64,000 bases of DNA, taken from the NCBI RefSeq assembly GCF_017355955.1, contig NZ_JAFFID010000003.1, forward strand, positions 434,001 through 498,000, in the 5' to 3' direction. Each line of letters begins with the position of its first letter. Positions within the stretch are counted from its first letter, which is position 1. The translations under genes were made by a program, and so were the position numbers. Shown one piece after another: positions 62,370 through 64,000 of the stretch. The notes below the pieces were generated by a model. The model had not been told where the DNA came from, made no database searches, and saw only the letters and a list, made by a program, of their open reading frames with translations. The DNA comes from Sabulibacter ruber (GTDB lineage: Bacteria; Bacteroidota; Bacteroidia; Cytophagales; Hymenobacteraceae).

Positions 62370-63134
62370 ATGCAATTCTTTGTTGAGAAGGACTCAGTGG
62401 TACGGGAAATCTGGGGTAAAGGCGATACCATCCTCTTTATCTTCGCAGGCTCGGCGGCCGAGTTCGCCTTGAACAAAGCGGTGGATTGGCTTTACTTCAC
62501 CGGCAGGTTGCCCGCCGATCCCCTGGGCCGACTTTTCTCCACGGTGGCCTACGCCCGCCAGATTGTGTTCTCTCCCTTGGAGGCGGCCAATAAAACCATT
62601 GACAAGATGGCCCACATCCATGCCGGGGTTGAATCCAAGAGAGGCGCCAAAATCCCCGACTGGGCCTACCGCGACGTCCTGTTCATGCTCATTGATTATT
62701 CCATCCGGTCTTACGAGGTGCTGGAGCGCGAACTTACCCTTTCTGAGAAGGCCGAAGTCTTTGATGTGTTTTACCGCGTGGGCTACCGCATGGGCTTGCA
62801 GGGCCTGCCGCAAACCTATGAGCAATGGCTGATTTCCCGCGAGGAGCACCTGCAGCAGGACCTGGCTTGGAGCCATTACACCCAGGATCTGTTCAAGCAG
62901 TACCAGAAGCATCTGGGCAACATCAGGTACCGGCTGCTGCTGGAGGCTCAGATCATGGTAGTGCCAGACCGCGTGAAACAGTTGCTGGGCTTCCGGAAGA
63001 TTTCCCTGATCTCGCCGCTTCTGCAGAGCTACAAGGTGTCGCGGTACCTCAAACTGGATTGGTTTCTGAAATCGGTGATTCTGCCCGATGCCTACAAAAA
63101 GCAGATCAAAGACCTGGACCAGGCGCCCGCCTGA
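62370..63134 (+). CDS. MpaB-family (DUF2236) oxygenase
   Basis: 254 residues. VVREIWGKGDTILFIFAGSA, LPADPLGRLFSTVAYARQIV, MAHIHAGVESKRG (conserved His) and DWAYRDVLFMLIDYSIR follow the order seen in the ER-bound MpaB/rubber-oxygenase family, whose members bind haem b. The R-F-x-x-T element is present as RLFSTV. The family cleaves polyprenyl or fatty chains in some fungi and bacteria; here the substrate is unknown. There is no signal peptide. Confidence 0.82.
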   Translation: MQFFVEKDSVVREIWGKGDTILFIFAGSAAEFALNKAVDWLYFTGRLPADPLGRLFSTVAYARQIVFSPLEAANKTIDKMAHIHAGVESKRGAKIPDWAYRDVLFMLIDYSIRSYEVLERELTLSEKAEVFDVFYRVGYRMGLQGLPQTYEQWLISREEHLQQDLAWSHYTQDLFKQYQKHLGNIRYRLLLEAQIMVVPDRVKQLLGFRKISLISPLLQSYKVSRYLKLDWFLKSVILPDAYKKQIKDLDQAPA

Positions 63135-63178
63135 TGCATTCTAGTTGCCCAATACATCCTGTTAGTGCATAAGTAGCT

Positions 63179-63214
63179 GTTTTCACCCGGTTTTGCTGAA
63201 AACAGGTTAAAATC
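63179..63214. repeat. 36-bp interspersed palindrome, copy 26
   Basis: GTTTTCACCC ... GGTTAAAATC with core TTTTGCTGAAAA, 45 bases after the MpaB-like stop. Confidence 0.55.
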
Positions 63215-63407
63215 GGCTTGCCGGAAAGGTGGGTTCCTATAACTCCAATTGGTACTCCCCGTACACCTTCTGAGCAAACAGAGCAGTGGCTTTTCCTGTC
63301 AGAGCAAGCTGATCCTGATCTGTTTACCTATTCAAGATTTCACCTGTAAAACGCAACGGAAACAAGGAAGGGAACCTCACGGGTCTTCCCGAAACAAGCT
63401 ATATCCT

Positions 63408-64000
63408 ATGGACAACAAGAACATCACCATTGGCTACCACAACTCTCATGAGCAGTTTAAACCGAGCCACCTGTTAGCGCTGGTGCAGAAAGCCGAGCAG
63501 GCCGGTTTTACTAACGCCCTCTCCTCAGACCATTTCTACCCCTGGAGCGAAAACCAGGGCGAAAGCGGGTACGCGTGGAGCTGGCTTGGCGCAGCCATGC
63601 AGGCCACGTCACTGCCGTTTGGCGTGGTTTCAGCGCCGGGACAGCGGTACCATCCGGCCATTGCGGCGCAGAAAGTAGCCACGCTTTGCGAGATGTTTCC
63701 GCACCGGTTTTTCCTCTGCGCCGGCAGCGGGCAGTTCCTCAATGAGCGCATCACGGGACAGAAATGGCCCAACAAACAGGAGCGCAATGAGCGCCTGAAA
63801 CTCTGCGTAGACATCATGCGGGCGCTCTGGCGCGGCGAAACGGTGTCGCATAAGGGCCTGGTTGAAGTGGAGAACGCCAAGCTCTACACCCGCCCCGACT
63901 ACATGCCGCCGGTCATAGGTGCCGCCATCACCCCGGAAACCGCCGAATGGGTGGGCAGTTGGGCTGATGGCATGATCACCATCTCTAAACCGGCAGATGA
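63408..64000 (+). CDS. LLM-class flavin-dependent oxidoreductase (TIGR03885-like), C-terminus outside window
   Basis: 197 codons visible from ATG 63408, open at the window edge. TIGYHNSHEQFKPSHLLALV opens the barrel. FTNALSSDHFYPWSENQGES, SLPFGVVSAPGQRYHPAIAA, HRFFLCAGSGQFLNE and WADGMITIS are characteristic of luciferase-like monooxygenases of the non-F420 flavin group. The substrate is unknown. The start is well placed by the family N-terminus. Confidence 0.88.
   Translation, partial: MDNKNITIGYHNSHEQFKPSHLLALVQKAEQAGFTNALSSDHFYPWSENQGESGYAWSWLGAAMQATSLPFGVVSAPGQRYHPAIAAQKVATLCEMFPHRFFLCAGSGQFLNERITGQKWPNKQERNERLKLCVDIMRALWRGETVSHKGLVEVENAKLYTRPDYMPPVIGAAITPETAEWVGSWADGMITISKPAD

Noticed and set aside
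845..63214. CRISPR repeats, suggested by 36-base units with GTTTT/AAAAC ends
   Set aside because: Copies are scattered kilobases apart with no regular spacers and no cas genes.
1..64000. tRNA, rRNA, phage or complete insertion sequences
   Set aside because: No T-arm-like motif with a matching cloverleaf, no rRNA-like stretch, no integrase and no DDE transposase was seen; the only transposase-like gene is the RAYT.

Overview
The window looks like chromosome from a Bacteroidota bacterium, most likely a Hymenobacteraceae member (Rufibacter/Nibribacter/Pontibacter type). The basis is the many lipoproteins with acidic residues after the lipobox cysteine, promoters of the TTG-N19-TAnnTTTG type, weak ribosome binding sites, YTQGYWKNH-type secreted proteins, a vanadium haloperoxidase coupled to a VCBS/ASPIC protein, and an ATP-grasp/alpha-E/transglutaminase operon. 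The genus is inferred, not proven. I see no rRNA, tRNA, CRISPR array, phage or classical insertion sequence.

Layout. 0-11 kb: truncated LD-carboxypeptidase, DUF4440-like lipoprotein, nuclease-like protein, gamma-glutamyltransferase, MFS transporter with a palindromic putative operator, erythromycin-esterase-like lipoprotein, SDR and GH43. 11-23 kb: SWIM/SNF2 helicase, unknown secreted protein, LCM-type methyltransferase and AraC regulator, orphan CheB, two alpha/beta hydrolases, and a disordered Gly/Tyr/Asp-rich protein. 23-32 kb: a tandem-domain lipoprotein, then the amidoligase-type operon, which is split by a DUF559 endonuclease cassette bracketed by direct repeats. 32-41 kb: CE2-type esterase, MscS channel, YD-like lipoprotein, a RAYT transposase among REP palindromes, and a UvrA2-like ABC ATPase. 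40.8-44.2 kb: a sharply AT-rich island of four co-directional genes, namely a DUF4071-type TPR sensor, two ThsB-like TIR proteins and a four-TM SLATT/DUF4231 protein. This is a candidate nucleotide-signalling anti-phage module without ThsA. 44-58.5 kb: DUF1624 and TMEM175 membrane proteins, a second tandem-domain lipoprotein, HrpB, small membrane proteins, and the haloperoxidase/VCBS pair. 58.9-60.3 kb: a 56-residue peptide gene, too short for routine gene callers, ending CPACGMG, followed by a DUF692/MNIO oxidase. This is a chryseobasin-like RiPP locus. 60-64 kb: small proteins, a SpoIIAA-like protein, an MpaB-type oxygenase and a truncated LLM flavin oxidoreductase.

A second theme is repeated non-coding DNA. 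At least 26 copies of a 35-37 bp imperfect palindrome (GTTTT at one end, AAAAC at the other, a TTTTCnGAAAA-like core) sit in intergenic DNA or at its edges across the window. None occurs inside a gene body and none in the AT-rich island. There are also REP pairs with a resident RAYT, a CCCCCTACCCCC/GGGGG palindrome family tied to the DUF559 cassette, composite palindromes flanking TMEM175, and a cluster of perfect hairpins after the amidoligase operon. All annotations were made by reading the sequence. No database search was run.
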